A stretch of DNA of 64,000 nt from Flammeovirgaceae bacterium (GTDB lineage Bacteria; Bacteroidota; Bacteroidia; Cytophagales; Cyclobacteriaceae), in NCBI GenBank assembly GCA_013204595.1, contig JABMNK010000031.1, positions 1 through 64,000 of the forward strand, in the 5' to 3' direction. Made by a program: the position numbers and the translations under genes. The first letter of the stretch is position 1. The number at the start of each line of letters is the position of its first letter. Below the pieces are notes generated by a model. The model saw nothing but the letters and a program-made list of their open reading frames with translations, had not been told where the DNA came from and did no database searches. Positions 9,095 through 17,409 of this stretch are shown here, in pieces.

Positions 9095-10185
9095 AGCAAA
9101 CTTTCAATTTCGCCAGCAGTAGGGGCGTCATTAAAATGCCATTTTCCGACTACTACCCCCTCCTTTAACAGTACGATACCAGGACTAGACCTAATGATTG
9201 TTTTTAAAACGGTGGCATCTGTAAAAAAATAGGGGAAGTTCCATTGAGCGCTTTTACTCAATTGTTCGTATTCCTCCTTATTCGCAGAAGTCAACGCCCA
9301 CATGGTTGTGTTTTTCAATGTATTTTGTAAATCCCGGATGGATTCAAAGGGTTGCTCGCTGGTTTTGTTAATACTTTGAATGATAACGAGTAATTTATTG
9401 CCGAGGAACAACTCTTCGGTATAATCATTACCCTCTTTCCAGACAGCTAGGTCAGTTATTTTGGGTTGTACTTCGGGATTTACGATCACCATTTCTTTAA
9501 AAGAATAAGTCTCATCGGTTGGATATTGATCAAATCGAAATTCTATGCCATCTTTTTCCATTACATATTCATAGATAAGTTCTCCTGAGGGGCGCATTAG
9601 CGCTGCTAAATCATTGCCAATGGCATAGGATCTAAAGTCTATGAAGGGAAGGTGCCTAATTGCCATGATGGCCACCAAAATGAATAAGGCGGTAACGCTG
9701 AAGATTGATGTGGTTCCTGTTCTTTCAACAAAAAAAGCTTTATAACCATTTTTATGGTAAAATATTACGCCAATAAATACGCAGAGAATGACATCTTTGA
9801 TAAACGATTGCCATGGGGTAAGCTTAATGGCATCACCGAAACAGCCACAGTCGGTCACTTTGTCAAAATAGGCAGAATAAAAAGTAAGGAAGGTAAAAAA
9901 GATAATCATAACCAAAAGGGACCAAGCGGTTGTTTTCATGCGATAACCGATGATTAGGGCAATTCCCAAAATGACTTCTAAGACACTTAAAAAGACAGAT
10001 AAAAACAATGAGGCAGGTACAAACCATTCGAAAAAAGGAGCGAAATCATAGGCAAATACTTCAAAATATTCTTCTAATTTTATTGCCGTCCCAACAGGAT
10101 CATTTACTTTTATTAATCCAGAAAAAATAAAAAGCCCGCCTACAAAATACCTTGAAAATTCTTTTAATACTTTCATTTTATTCAT
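9091..10185 (-). CDS. DoxX/MauE-like membrane protein with thioredoxin-like tail (BT_3928 type)
   Basis: The 364-residue protein has an N-terminal four-helix membrane module of the DoxX/MauE kind. FSRYFVGGLFIFSGLIKVNDP (in two parts, about residues 9-29) is typical, and the signature DCGCFGDAIKLTPW (about 112-125) gives a conserved Cys-x-Cys pair. Further membrane segments follow up to about residue 180, and then a soluble domain that ends like a thioredoxin-fold protein (SPGIVLLKEGVVVGKWHFND near the C-terminus). Such proteins are widespread in Bacteroidota and are guessed to act in redox or quinone-linked processes; the function is not established. It overlaps aroK by 4 bases and lies 33 bases downstream of the DUF1599 gene. 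Confidence 0.82.
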   Translation of the reverse strand: MNKMKVLKEFSRYFVGGLFIFSGLIKVNDPVGTAIKLEEYFEVFAYDFAPFFEWFVPASLFLSVFLSVLEVILGIALIIGYRMKTTAWSLLVMIIFFTFLTFYSAYFDKVTDCGCFGDAIKLTPWQSFIKDVILCVFIGVIFYHKNGYKAFFVERTGTTSIFSVTALFILVAIMAIRHLPFIDFRSYAIGNDLAALMRPSGELIYEYVMEKDGIEFRFDQYPTDETYSFKEMVIVNPEVQPKITDLAVWKEGNDYTEELFLGNKLLVIIQSINKTSEQPFESIRDLQNTLKNTTMWALTSANKEEYEQLSKSAQWNFPYFFTDATVLKTIIRSSPGIVLLKEGVVVGKWHFNDAPTAGEIESLL

Positions 10186-10218
10186 ATTTAAATAGTTGTG
10201 TCAATACCTGAAAATAAT

Positions 10219-10758
10219 TTATTCATTCAATTTGATTAAACAAAATACTGCATAATTAATCATATCCTGATAATTTGCTTTGATTCCCTCTGAAACCAAT
10301 GTTTGACCATTATTATCTTCAATTTGTTTGACTCGATATAGTTTCATCAAAATAATATCCGTCATTGATGAGACCCGCATATCACGCCATGCCTCGTCAT
10401 AATCATGGTTTTTATCTTGAAGCAATTTTTTAGTTTCGTTAACTGCTTGGTCGTAGCGAGGTGCTAGTTCCTCCCATGAGAGCTCCATTTCAATGACCTC
10501 ATTTAAATCTATTTGGATCATGGCAATTAAACAGTAATTGATGATTCCAATAAATTCTGATTTAATATCATCTTCAATTTTTTGTTGACCTTTTTCTTGA
10601 ATAGATCTGATGCGTTGTGCTTTAATGAAAATTTGATCCGTTATCGAAGATAACCTCAGGATCCTCCAAGCGGTACCGTAGTCTTTGGTTTTTTTTTCAA
10701 ATAGTTCTTTGCAGCTCGTTATAACTACACTATAGGCTTGGCTTGTATCTATTCTCAA
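10219..10758 (-). CDS. DUF1599 protein (tandem repeat)
   Basis: This 179-residue protein contains two copies of one motif: KDYGTAWRILRLSSITDQIF (about 22-41) and HDYDEAWRDMRVSSMTDIIL (about 116-135). Both are followed by a similar helix (KAQRIRSIQE, KLYRVKQIED). This internal duplication is the DUF1599 signature, found mainly in Bacteroidota. The biochemical function is unknown. The gene lies divergent from folP across a 56-base gap and appears to be the first gene of the operon with the DoxX-like gene and aroK; a minus-strand TAATTTTG box lies 31 bases upstream. Confidence 0.88.
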   Translation of the reverse strand: MRIDTSQAYSVVITSCKELFEKKTKDYGTAWRILRLSSITDQIFIKAQRIRSIQEKGQQKIEDDIKSEFIGIINYCLIAMIQIDLNEVIEMELSWEELAPRYDQAVNETKKLLQDKNHDYDEAWRDMRVSSMTDIILMKLYRVKQIEDNNGQTLVSEGIKANYQDMINYAVFCLIKLNE

Positions 10759-10788
10759 GGTATTCTATGATAAAATTTTAAATCTGTT

Positions 10789-10796
10789 CAAAATTA
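10789..10796 (-). promoter_or_regulatory. -7 box for the DUF1599-doxX-aroK operon
   Basis: The minus strand reads TAATTTTG, a full match to TAnnTTTG, in the divergent gap between DUF1599 and folP. The -33 element is not clear. Confidence 0.45.
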
Positions 10797-10814
10797 GCCA
10801 ATTTCGAAATATAA

Positions 10815-11660
10815 ATGGTAGATATGAAAACATCCAAGTCAATTAACATAGAGGGGGAATTATTATCCTTTGATTTCCCTAAGGTGATGGGGGTTATTAA
10901 TGTCACCAAAAATTCTTTTTATTCTCAAAGCCGCGTCACCACAGATAAGGATCTTTTAGAACGGGCAGGTCAGCTACTTAATGAGGGGGCTGATATCTTA
11001 GATATTGGTGGCTATAGCTCTAGACCGGGTGCTACGGAAGTACCGATAGCTCAAGAAATCAGCCTCACTTCAACCGCTATAAAACTAATAAAGAAGCAAT
11101 TCCCGAAGGCATTAATTTCTATTGACACATTTCGTCATGAGGTAGCAGATGCCGCGTTGACTGCCGGAGCGGTGCTCGTAAATGATATTTCGGCGGGTGC
11201 GTTGGATCCTAAAATGATCGATTTCATTATTGCGGCTAGGGCCCCCTATATTGCCATGCACATGAGAGGAAATCCAGGAAATATGCAAGAATTGACTCAT
11301 TATAATTCAATCATGAATGAAATTGTCCTTTATTTTTCTAGATTGATCGATAGGTTTACCGCCAGAGGCCACATGGACATAATCATTGATCCTGGTTTTG
11401 GCTTTGCTAAAACCGCAGATCAAAATTTTGAAGTTTTAAGAAAATTGGCGCAACTTAAAATATTAGAAAAGGTTATCTTAGTCGGGCTATCTAGAAAATC
11501 TATGATCTACAAAACGCTTGATATCGACCCATCAGCAGCATTGAACGGAACATCTGTGCTAAATACCTTAGCTTTGTATAATGGCGCTGATATATTAAGA
11601 GTGCATGACGTCCTGCCTGCCGTTGAGGCAATAAAATTAGTTTCAAAAACATTGAATTGA
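10815..11660 (+). CDS. folP: Dihydropteroate synthase
   Basis: FolP joins 4-aminobenzoate to 7,8-dihydropterin pyrophosphate in folate synthesis and is the target of sulfonamides. The 281-residue TIM barrel shows MGVINVTKNSF (residues 25-35), DIGGYSSRPGA (about 63-73), SIDTFRHEVA (about 98-107), NDISAG, MHMRGNPGNMQ, the DPGFGFAKT loop and VGLSRKSMI. The first loop has Lys where most family members have Pro (NVTPxSF). Starts at 10815 and 10824 are both possible. Its stop overlaps the cdaA start, an arrangement that suggests coupled translation of folate and c-di-AMP genes. Confidence 0.95.
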   Translation: MVDMKTSKSINIEGELLSFDFPKVMGVINVTKNSFYSQSRVTTDKDLLERAGQLLNEGADILDIGGYSSRPGATEVPIAQEISLTSTAIKLIKKQFPKALISIDTFRHEVADAALTAGAVLVNDISAGALDPKMIDFIIAARAPYIAMHMRGNPGNMQELTHYNSIMNEIVLYFSRLIDRFTARGHMDIIIDPGFGFAKTADQNFEVLRKLAQLKILEKVILVGLSRKSMIYKTLDIDPSAALNGTSVLNTLALYNGADILRVHDVLPAVEAIKLVSKTLN

Positions 11661-12502
11661 TTGCATTAATTACCATAGGGTTTTTAGAAATAAAATTTGT
11701 AGATATCATCGATATTTTATTGGTCACCTTCATGATTGTCCAAGTTTACAAGTTGATGAAGGGAAGTATTGCGATAAAGGTATTCATAGGATTTTTGTTT
11801 TTATACCTGATTTATTTATTGGTTCGAGCGGCTAAAATGGATCTTATTACCACCATACTTGGGCAGTTTATGGGTGTCGGAGTATTGGCGTCAATTATTT
11901 TATTTCAACAAGAGATTAGAAAATTTTTATTACTCTTGGGGAGAAGCACGGTATTTAAAGATGCCAATATTTTCCGTCAAGCCTTTGCTTTTTGGACAAG
12001 TAATGGAATTGGGAAAACGGAAGTTCCCCCAATTATTGATGCCATCAGGCTTTTGGGCCAAAATAATACAGGGGCACTATTCGTTATCTCAAGAAATTCT
12101 CCTTTGAAATTTTATGCAGATAGTGGGGATCGTATGAATTCCTTGATCTCTAAAAGATTGATTTTGGCCATTTTTAATAAGCATAGTCCGATGCATGACG
12201 GTGCTATGATCATTTATGATAATAAAATCATTGCAGCACGGTGTGTTTTGCCGGTTACCGAAAGAGACGATGTCCCCGCTAATTTTGGTATGCGTCATCG
12301 AGCAGCTGTGGGCATGTCTGAAACCACAGATTCCTTGGTGCTAGTCGTTTCAGAAGAGACGGGGAAAATTTCTACCGCAAGAAATGGTTTGCTCTCAGAA
12401 AATTTATCCATAAAAGAATTGCGGGCGGCACTTAGCTCCTATTTTTCGGAAGTGACAACGCCGGTGAAGGATGAAAGTGATGAGGCAGAGATCCTTGCTT
12501 AA
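11657..12502 (+). CDS. cdaA: Diadenylate cyclase CdaA
   Basis: CdaA (DisA-type DAC domain, TIGR00159 family) makes the second messenger cyclic di-AMP from ATP at the membrane. The 281-residue protein has three N-terminal membrane helices (about residues 3-95), a linker, and a DAC domain with both catalytic signatures: MHDGAMII (about 175-182) and [10 protein letters not shown] (about 212-221). The likely start is the TTG at 11657, which overlaps the folP stop; no ATG is available before the first membrane helix. It overlaps kbl tail-to-tail by 4 bases. The usual Firmicutes partners CdaR and GlmM are not adjacent. Confidence 0.94.
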   Translation: MIALITIGFLEIKFVDIIDILLVTFMIVQVYKLMKGSIAIKVFIGFLFLYLIYLLVRAAKMDLITTILGQFMGVGVLASIILFQQEIRKFLLLLGRSTVFKDANIFRQAFAFWTSNGIGKTEVPPIIDAIRLLGQNNTGALFVISRNSPLKFYADSGDRMNSLISKRLILAIFNKHSPMHDGAMIIYDNKIIAARCVLPVTERDDVPANFGMRHRAAVGMSETTDSLVLVVSEETGKISTARNGLLSENLSIKELRAALSSYFSEVTTPVKDESDEAEILA

Positions 12503-13686
12503 ATTACTTTTAATTTTTTCCCGACTTCAACAAAAGCTTCAATGGCAGTATTCAGATGTTCCTTGGTATGTATTGCCGATAGTTGGACCCTGATTCGGGC
12601 TTGACCTTTAGGAACCACTGGAAAGTAAAATCCTATGACATAGATTCCTTTGTCCAGTAACTCGGCAGCCATAGCTTGTGAAAGTTTCGCGTCGTACAGC
12701 ATGATGGGGACAATAGGATGATGGCCATCCTTTATGTCAAAGCCCGCAGCGGTCATTTCTCTTCTAAAATAAGCAGTATTTTCTTCTAAGCGATCTCGCA
12801 ATGTGGTTGTTTCGGTAAGCATGTCTATTACCGCAATAGAAGCCCCTACAATAGGAGGTGCTAAAGTATTTGAGAATAGATAAGGCCGAGAGCGTTGTCT
12901 TAACAGTTCGATGATCTCCTTTTTTCCTGATGTAAATCCACCCGAAGCGCCCCCTAGTGCTTTGCCCAATGTCCCTGTGATAATATCTACTTTATCGATC
13001 ACCCCACAAAATTCATGAACCCCACGCCCCGTTTTCCCCATGAATCCTGTTGAATGGCATTCATCTGTCATTACCACGGCATCATATTGTTCCGCCAATT
13101 TGCAGATTTTATCGAGTTGGGCCACGGTTCCATCCATAGAAAAGGCGCCATCAGTCACAATTATTTTTACTTGGGCATTTGAAGCCTCTTGCAGTTTTAA
13201 TTTCAAATCGGACATATCGTTGTGCTTATATCTTAGTCTTTGCGCTTTGCACAACCGAATACCATCTATGATAGAAGCATGATTTAATTCATCAGATATA
13301 ATAACGTCCTCAGGCCCCAAAAGAGGCTCAAAAACACCGCCATTTGCATCAAAAGCTGCGGCGTACAATATGGTATCTTCCATTCCTAGAAACTTTGAAA
13401 TCTTCATTTCCAATTCTTTATGAATGTCTTGAGTGCCACAGATAAAACGAACAGAAGACATTCCGAAACCATGAGAGTCAATGGCAGCTTGAGCGGCGGC
13501 AATGACTTTAGGGTGGGAGGAAAGGCCCAAGTAATTATTAGCGCAAAAATTAATTACTTCCCGGCCATCTTCTAATTGGATGATTGCATCTTGAGGGGTT
13601 ACAATAATTCTTTCAGTTTTATAAAGTCCAGCCTCTTTTATTTCGGCTAATTCTCTTGCTAACTTGATTTTGAGAGAGGAATACAT
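12499..13686 (-). CDS. kbl: Glycine C-acetyltransferase (2-amino-3-ketobutyrate CoA ligase)
   Basis: This is a PLP-dependent alpha-oxoamine synthase that splits 2-amino-3-oxobutyrate with CoA to glycine and acetyl-CoA, the second step of threonine catabolism. The 395 residues match the family. Visible are [15 protein letters not shown] (about 46-60), the GSxR-like [44 protein letters not shown] (the DE...H PLP region), and [14 protein letters not shown] with the Schiff-base lysine (about 239). Kbl rather than KBL-like 8-amino-7-oxononanoate synthase is favoured by the neighbouring epimerase-type threonine dehydrogenase. A small ORF lies 41 bases upstream on the same strand. Confidence 0.95.
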   Translation of the reverse strand: MYSSLKIKLARELAEIKEAGLYKTERIIVTPQDAIIQLEDGREVINFCANNYLGLSSHPKVIAAAQAAIDSHGFGMSSVRFICGTQDIHKELEMKISKFLGMEDTILYAAAFDANGGVFEPLLGPEDVIISDELNHASIIDGIRLCKAQRLRYKHNDMSDLKLKLQEASNAQVKIIVTDGAFSMDGTVAQLDKICKLAEQYDAVVMTDECHSTGFMGKTGRGVHEFCGVIDKVDIITGTLGKALGGASGGFTSGKKEIIELLRQRSRPYLFSNTLAPPIVGASIAVIDMLTETTTLRDRLEENTAYFRREMTAAGFDIKDGHHPIVPIMLYDAKLSQAMAAELLDKGIYVIGFYFPVVPKGQARIRVQLSAIHTKEHLNTAIEAFVEVGKKLKVI

Positions 13687-13727
13687 AGTTTTTGTGTATT
13701 GATAAAATGGGATGATTAATTAATGAA

Positions 13728-13934
13728 TTATTGGTTCTTTTCGAAATTCAAGTCATCTGTCAATAAGTATTTTCTTCTTATTTTATTTAATAGAAAAAGT
13801 TTTTGTGCTGTAAAACTTTTAGGATGAATTTCTAGATAAGTATTTTCAAAAATGAGATAAAGGGGACCCTCATCTCTCTTGAATTTAATAGGATCTATTT
13901 TTTTTTTGATCAGGTAATGCTCGAATTCATTCAT
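13728..13934 (-). CDS. Small conserved-looking hypothetical protein
   Basis: From the ATG at 13934 the product is 68 residues long (the frame opens 8 codons earlier at 13958). It is charged and helical-looking, with KKKIDPIKFKRDEGPLYLIF and a C-terminal part HPKSFTAQKLFLLNKIRRKY. I recall short proteins of this shape beside core genes in Cytophagales, but I cannot name a family. It lies between kbl (same strand) and the divergent threonine dehydrogenase gene. A minus-strand TACCTTTG box at 13940-13947 is too close to the ATG to serve a normal leader. No function is proposed. Confidence 0.6.
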   Translation of the reverse strand: MNEFEHYLIKKKIDPIKFKRDEGPLYLIFENTYLEIHPKSFTAQKLFLLNKIRRKYLLTDDLNFEKNQ

Positions 13935-14025
13935 TTTTTCAAAGGTAATTGTAATCAAGCTATTTATTATACTAATATGTTCGCCTATTTTTACCTAAAT
14001 TTTACCCTTATCAGTAGTACAACCC

Positions 14026-14955
14026 ATGAAAAAAATATTAGTAATTGGCTCAAATGGACAGTTGGGTACGGAGTTGTTTCAGGTTCTCAGCACAAAATTT
14101 GGCTCAAAAAATGTTATTGCTTCCGATATAAGTGCATACTCTCAGAATAACGGCTTATTTGAGCAATTAGATGCCTGTGATGCCCAGGGATTAGCCGCTA
14201 TCGTGCAACGGCACAAAATTCAGCATGTATACCATTTGGCGGCAATATTGTCGGCAAAAGGAGAGCAAAACCCGGTTCAATCATGGGATTTAAATATGAA
14301 AACCCTGCTTAATGTACTGGAATTGGGAAGAAAAGGAATGGTTGAACGCATTTTTTGGCCAAGTTCTATCGCTGTATTTGGCCCTGACACACCCAAAGAG
14401 CAGACGGATCAACATGCGGTAACGAATCCAAATACGGTTTATGGTATAAGCAAATTGGCGGGTGAGAAATGGTGTCAATATTATTTTGATAAGTTTGGCG
14501 TTGATGTCCGCAGTGTAAGGTATCCTGGATTGGTGGGACACAAAGCGATGCCAGGTGGCGGGACTACTGATTATGCCATCGAGATTTTCCATAAGGCGGT
14601 TTTGAATCAATCATATGACTGTTTTTTGGGGCCGGAGTCTTCTATGCCCATGATGTATATGGATGATGCGATTCGGGCAACGCTCTTATTGATGGAGGCA
14701 CCATCCAACGAGTTGAAAATTCGTACGAGTTATAATTTGAGTGGCCTTTCATTCACCCCAGCGGCGTTGGCTGCAGAAATACAAATACATTATCCGAATT
14801 TTCAGGTAAATTATAAACCAGATTTCAGACAAGCTATCGCAGATTCATGGCCTAGTACCATTGATGACCAAATGGCTCGGATGGATTGGCATTGGCAACA
14901 GAGCTTCGATCTGCCAAAAATGACGTTAGAAATGCTTAAAGGACTTCAACGCTAA
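14026..14955 (+). CDS. tdh: L-threonine 3-dehydrogenase, NAD-dependent epimerase-like (SDR) type
   Basis: The 309-residue product is an extended short-chain dehydrogenase. It has the NAD-binding GSNGQLGTELF near the N-terminus (residues 8-18), HLAAILSAKGEQNP (about 70-83), and the catalytic pair YGISK (Tyr and Lys, about 142-146) followed by AGEKWCQYYFDKFGVDVRSV. This pattern (the AILSAKGEQNP block and YPGLVGHKAMPGGGTTDYA) matches the epimerase-like threonine dehydrogenases known from Flavobacterium and relatives, not the zinc-type Tdh. The nearby divergent kbl encodes the next step (product 2-amino-3-oxobutyrate to glycine), which supports the call. Confidence 0.88.
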   Translation: MKKILVIGSNGQLGTELFQVLSTKFGSKNVIASDISAYSQNNGLFEQLDACDAQGLAAIVQRHKIQHVYHLAAILSAKGEQNPVQSWDLNMKTLLNVLELGRKGMVERIFWPSSIAVFGPDTPKEQTDQHAVTNPNTVYGISKLAGEKWCQYYFDKFGVDVRSVRYPGLVGHKAMPGGGTTDYAIEIFHKAVLNQSYDCFLGPESSMPMMYMDDAIRATLLLMEAPSNELKIRTSYNLSGLSFTPAALAAEIQIHYPNFQVNYKPDFRQAIADSWPSTIDDQMARMDWHWQQSFDLPKMTLEMLKGLQR

Positions 14956-15037
14956 AAATGCTTGTGGGTTCCTTAATGGATTAATTAATTTTGGTTATCG
15001 CGGTAGATACTTAGCAATTTATGACTTTATTTGAATT

Positions 15038-15832
15038 ATGGAGAAGATAAATGGGACTTATAATAATCTTGAATTAAATCTCAATGGCAAAATCCTTGTC
15101 ATTGAGATTAGTAGGGAGCAAAAATTGAATGCCTTAAATCATGAAACCCTCAAAGAGCTAAAGCAAGTAATTGGCTCATTGGAGAATGCCGATGTTAGCG
15201 GGGCTATCATAATTGGTGCTGGAGAAAAGGCATTTGTAGCAGGTGCGGATATTTCGGAATTTCAAAAAATGGATGAGGAGACGGCTCGGCGTTTTTCTGA
15301 AGCAGGGCAGCAAGTATTTGAGCTGATTGAACGATGCCATACGCCAGTAATTGCGGTGATCAATGGGTTTGCCCTCGGGGGAGGATGTGAGTTGGCGATG
15401 GCTTGTCATTTAAGAATTGCAGTGGAGACGGCCAAATTCGGTCAACCAGAAGTTAATTTGGGGATTTTACCCGGATATGGGGGGACTCAAAGATTGACGC
15501 AACTTATAGGAAAGGGTCGTGCCTTGGAATATATGATGACCGCAAATATGATGGACGCCAAAACAGCGCTGAATTATGGACTCGTCAATCACGTTGAAGC
15601 TAATAAGGAGGCAGCATTGATTAAAGCGTTCGACATACTCAATAAAATTTCCGAAAAAGCCCCAATTGCCATAGGACTCGTCGTTGATTGTGTCAATGCC
15701 GTTTTTGATGGGGGCAAGAATGGTTATGAGATTGAAGCCAGTGCCTTTGCTAAGTGTTGTGCGACGGACGATTTTTCAGAGGGTGCCAACGCTTTTATAG
15801 AGAAGCGAAAGCCCAATTTCACAGGGACTTAA
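15038..15832 (+). CDS. Enoyl-CoA hydratase/isomerase (crotonase family)
   Basis: The 264-residue enzyme is a standard crotonase. The oxyanion-hole segments are AGADISEFQ (about 68-76) and NGFALGGGCELAMAC (about 109-123), and both catalytic glutamates are present, one in GGGCELA and one in QPEVNLGILPGYGGTQRL (about 138-155). It would hydrate trans-2-enoyl-CoA in beta-oxidation or in a related branch such as butanoyl-CoA metabolism. The neighbours do not include other fatty-acid genes, so the physiological substrate is open. The flippase gene begins 6 bases after its stop, so the two are probably cotranscribed. Confidence 0.92.
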   Translation: MEKINGTYNNLELNLNGKILVIEISREQKLNALNHETLKELKQVIGSLENADVSGAIIIGAGEKAFVAGADISEFQKMDEETARRFSEAGQQVFELIERCHTPVIAVINGFALGGGCELAMACHLRIAVETAKFGQPEVNLGILPGYGGTQRLTQLIGKGRALEYMMTANMMDAKTALNYGLVNHVEANKEAALIKAFDILNKISEKAPIAIGLVVDCVNAVFDGGKNGYEIEASAFAKCCATDDFSEGANAFIEKRKPNFTGT

Positions 15833-15838
15833 TCGGGT

Positions 15839-17335
15839 GTGGAACAGCTTAAACGACTCGTTGGTGATACGGCTATTTATGGAGTAAGTAGTATTTTAGG
15901 CCGATTGCTTAATTGGCTTTTGGTTCCGCTTTATGTGAGGTATTATAGTCCCGGTGAATACGCATTAGTTGTGGAGTTATTCGCTTATCTAGCACTGTTT
16001 AATGTTCTATTTACCTTCGGATTTGAAACAGCTTATTTCCGATTTACGAGTAACCAGAAGGAATCAAATGAGCGATATTTTGATTTAGCAGTATCCTCCA
16101 TAATGGTCAATTGTCTGCTCTTGGGAGGAGGCCTGGTTTATTTTGCGGATCAAATTGCTAGCCTCTTGTTGTATGAGGGAAAAGGATATTTGATTATTTG
16201 GTGCGCATTTATTTTAAGTTTCGATGCCATTGCAGCTATACCCTTTGCCAGGTTACGTCTGCGCAGACAAGGGAAACGATTTGCGACTTATAAGCTGATA
16301 AACATTTGTCTAAATATCATGCTTAATCTTTTCTTTATTGTTTACCTACCATCACATATAGCGCAAAATCCGCAATCTATGTTGTCGGCTTTCTATTTCC
16401 CTTCATTAGGGGTGGGGTATGTCTTTTTATCTTATTTAATAGCCAATGCGACTTACCTATTAATTTTTTATGGGGATTTCAGAAAAGTAACCTATCGGAT
16501 TTCTTTAAAAATGATTAGACCACTTTTGGCATATTCGGCCCCTTTGGTGGTGCTTCAGCTGGCAGGGATGATCAATGAGATGTTTTCAAGACAATCGTTG
16601 AAATACATCTTACCTAGGGGTTTTTATCCAGGCTTTACAAACGCAGATATTTTGGGTATTTTCGGTGCTTGCTTTAAGCTTTCAATATTCATGACATTGG
16701 CCGTGCAGGCCTATAAGTTTGCTTTTGAGCCGTTTTTTTTCAGCAACTCTAAAGAGCCGAACTCCAAAGAATTATATGCCAAGGCTATGAATGGATTTAT
16801 TATTTTTGGAGGGCTAAGTTGGATGTCAATATCCTTAGTCTTACCAGAGCTTGCGCTGGTGATTTTCGGAAAATCCAGCCCTTATTTGCAAGGATTACAG
16901 ATCGTTCCTGTTTTGCTAGGAGCGGGATTGCTCATGGGTATTTTTTATAATTTATCGGTGTGGTATAAATTGACAGATAGGACGTTATCTGGTGCGGTGA
17001 TCAGTATTATTGGGGCAATTATCACCATTGTTTTGAATGTTGTTTTGATCCCTGTTATTGGATTTATGGGTAGCGCTTGGGCCTCACTGGTGTCTTGGTT
17101 ATTGATGTCCTTGTTGAGCTATTTTATGGGCCGGAAATATTATCCAATTAATTATGACTTGCCTAAAGCAGCATTTTATTTGATTTATGCCGCCGTCGCT
17201 TCCTTAGTTATTGTCAATTCAATCGATTCAATAGGGAGCAGATATTTACTTGGGATAGGATTTTTGATCGTTTATTTATCGGTAGTTTATTGGCTTGAGA
17301 TGAGGGGGCAGCAAAAAGAATTGGATAATGGTTAA
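15839..17335 (+). CDS. Polysaccharide biosynthesis flippase (Wzx/MOP superfamily)
   Basis: The 498-residue protein is strongly hydrophobic, with roughly 12-14 membrane segments along its length. Its N-terminus (LVGDTAIYGVSSILGRLLNW, residues 5-24) is typical of Wzx/RfbX-like lipopolysaccharide or O-antigen flippases, which move lipid-linked sugar units across the inner membrane. The start is GTG at 15839, 6 bases after the crotonase stop. No glycosyltransferases lie nearby, so the glycan is unknown. The closest alternative is another MOP-type exporter. Confidence 0.88.
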   Translation: MEQLKRLVGDTAIYGVSSILGRLLNWLLVPLYVRYYSPGEYALVVELFAYLALFNVLFTFGFETAYFRFTSNQKESNERYFDLAVSSIMVNCLLLGGGLVYFADQIASLLLYEGKGYLIIWCAFILSFDAIAAIPFARLRLRRQGKRFATYKLINICLNIMLNLFFIVYLPSHIAQNPQSMLSAFYFPSLGVGYVFLSYLIANATYLLIFYGDFRKVTYRISLKMIRPLLAYSAPLVVLQLAGMINEMFSRQSLKYILPRGFYPGFTNADILGIFGACFKLSIFMTLAVQAYKFAFEPFFFSNSKEPNSKELYAKAMNGFIIFGGLSWMSISLVLPELALVIFGKSSPYLQGLQIVPVLLGAGLLMGIFYNLSVWYKLTDRTLSGAVISIIGAIITIVLNVVLIPVIGFMGSAWASLVSWLLMSLLSYFMGRKYYPINYDLPKAAFYLIYAAVASLVIVNSIDSIGSRYLLGIGFLIVYLSVVYWLEMRGQQKELDNG

Positions 17336-17358
17336 GTTTGCCCTGAAAAAGCAACATA

Positions 17359-17391
17359 ATTAGCCGATCTTCCTGTAAGGCTAATATTTTT
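17359..17391 (+). terminator. Probable terminator after the flippase gene
   Basis: ATTAGCC (17359-17365) pairs with GGCTAAT (17379-17385) over a 13-base loop and is followed by ATTTTT. The stem is short, so this is a moderate call. Confidence 0.5.
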
Positions 17392-17409
17392 AAAAGGGTT
17401 TATTTGGTA

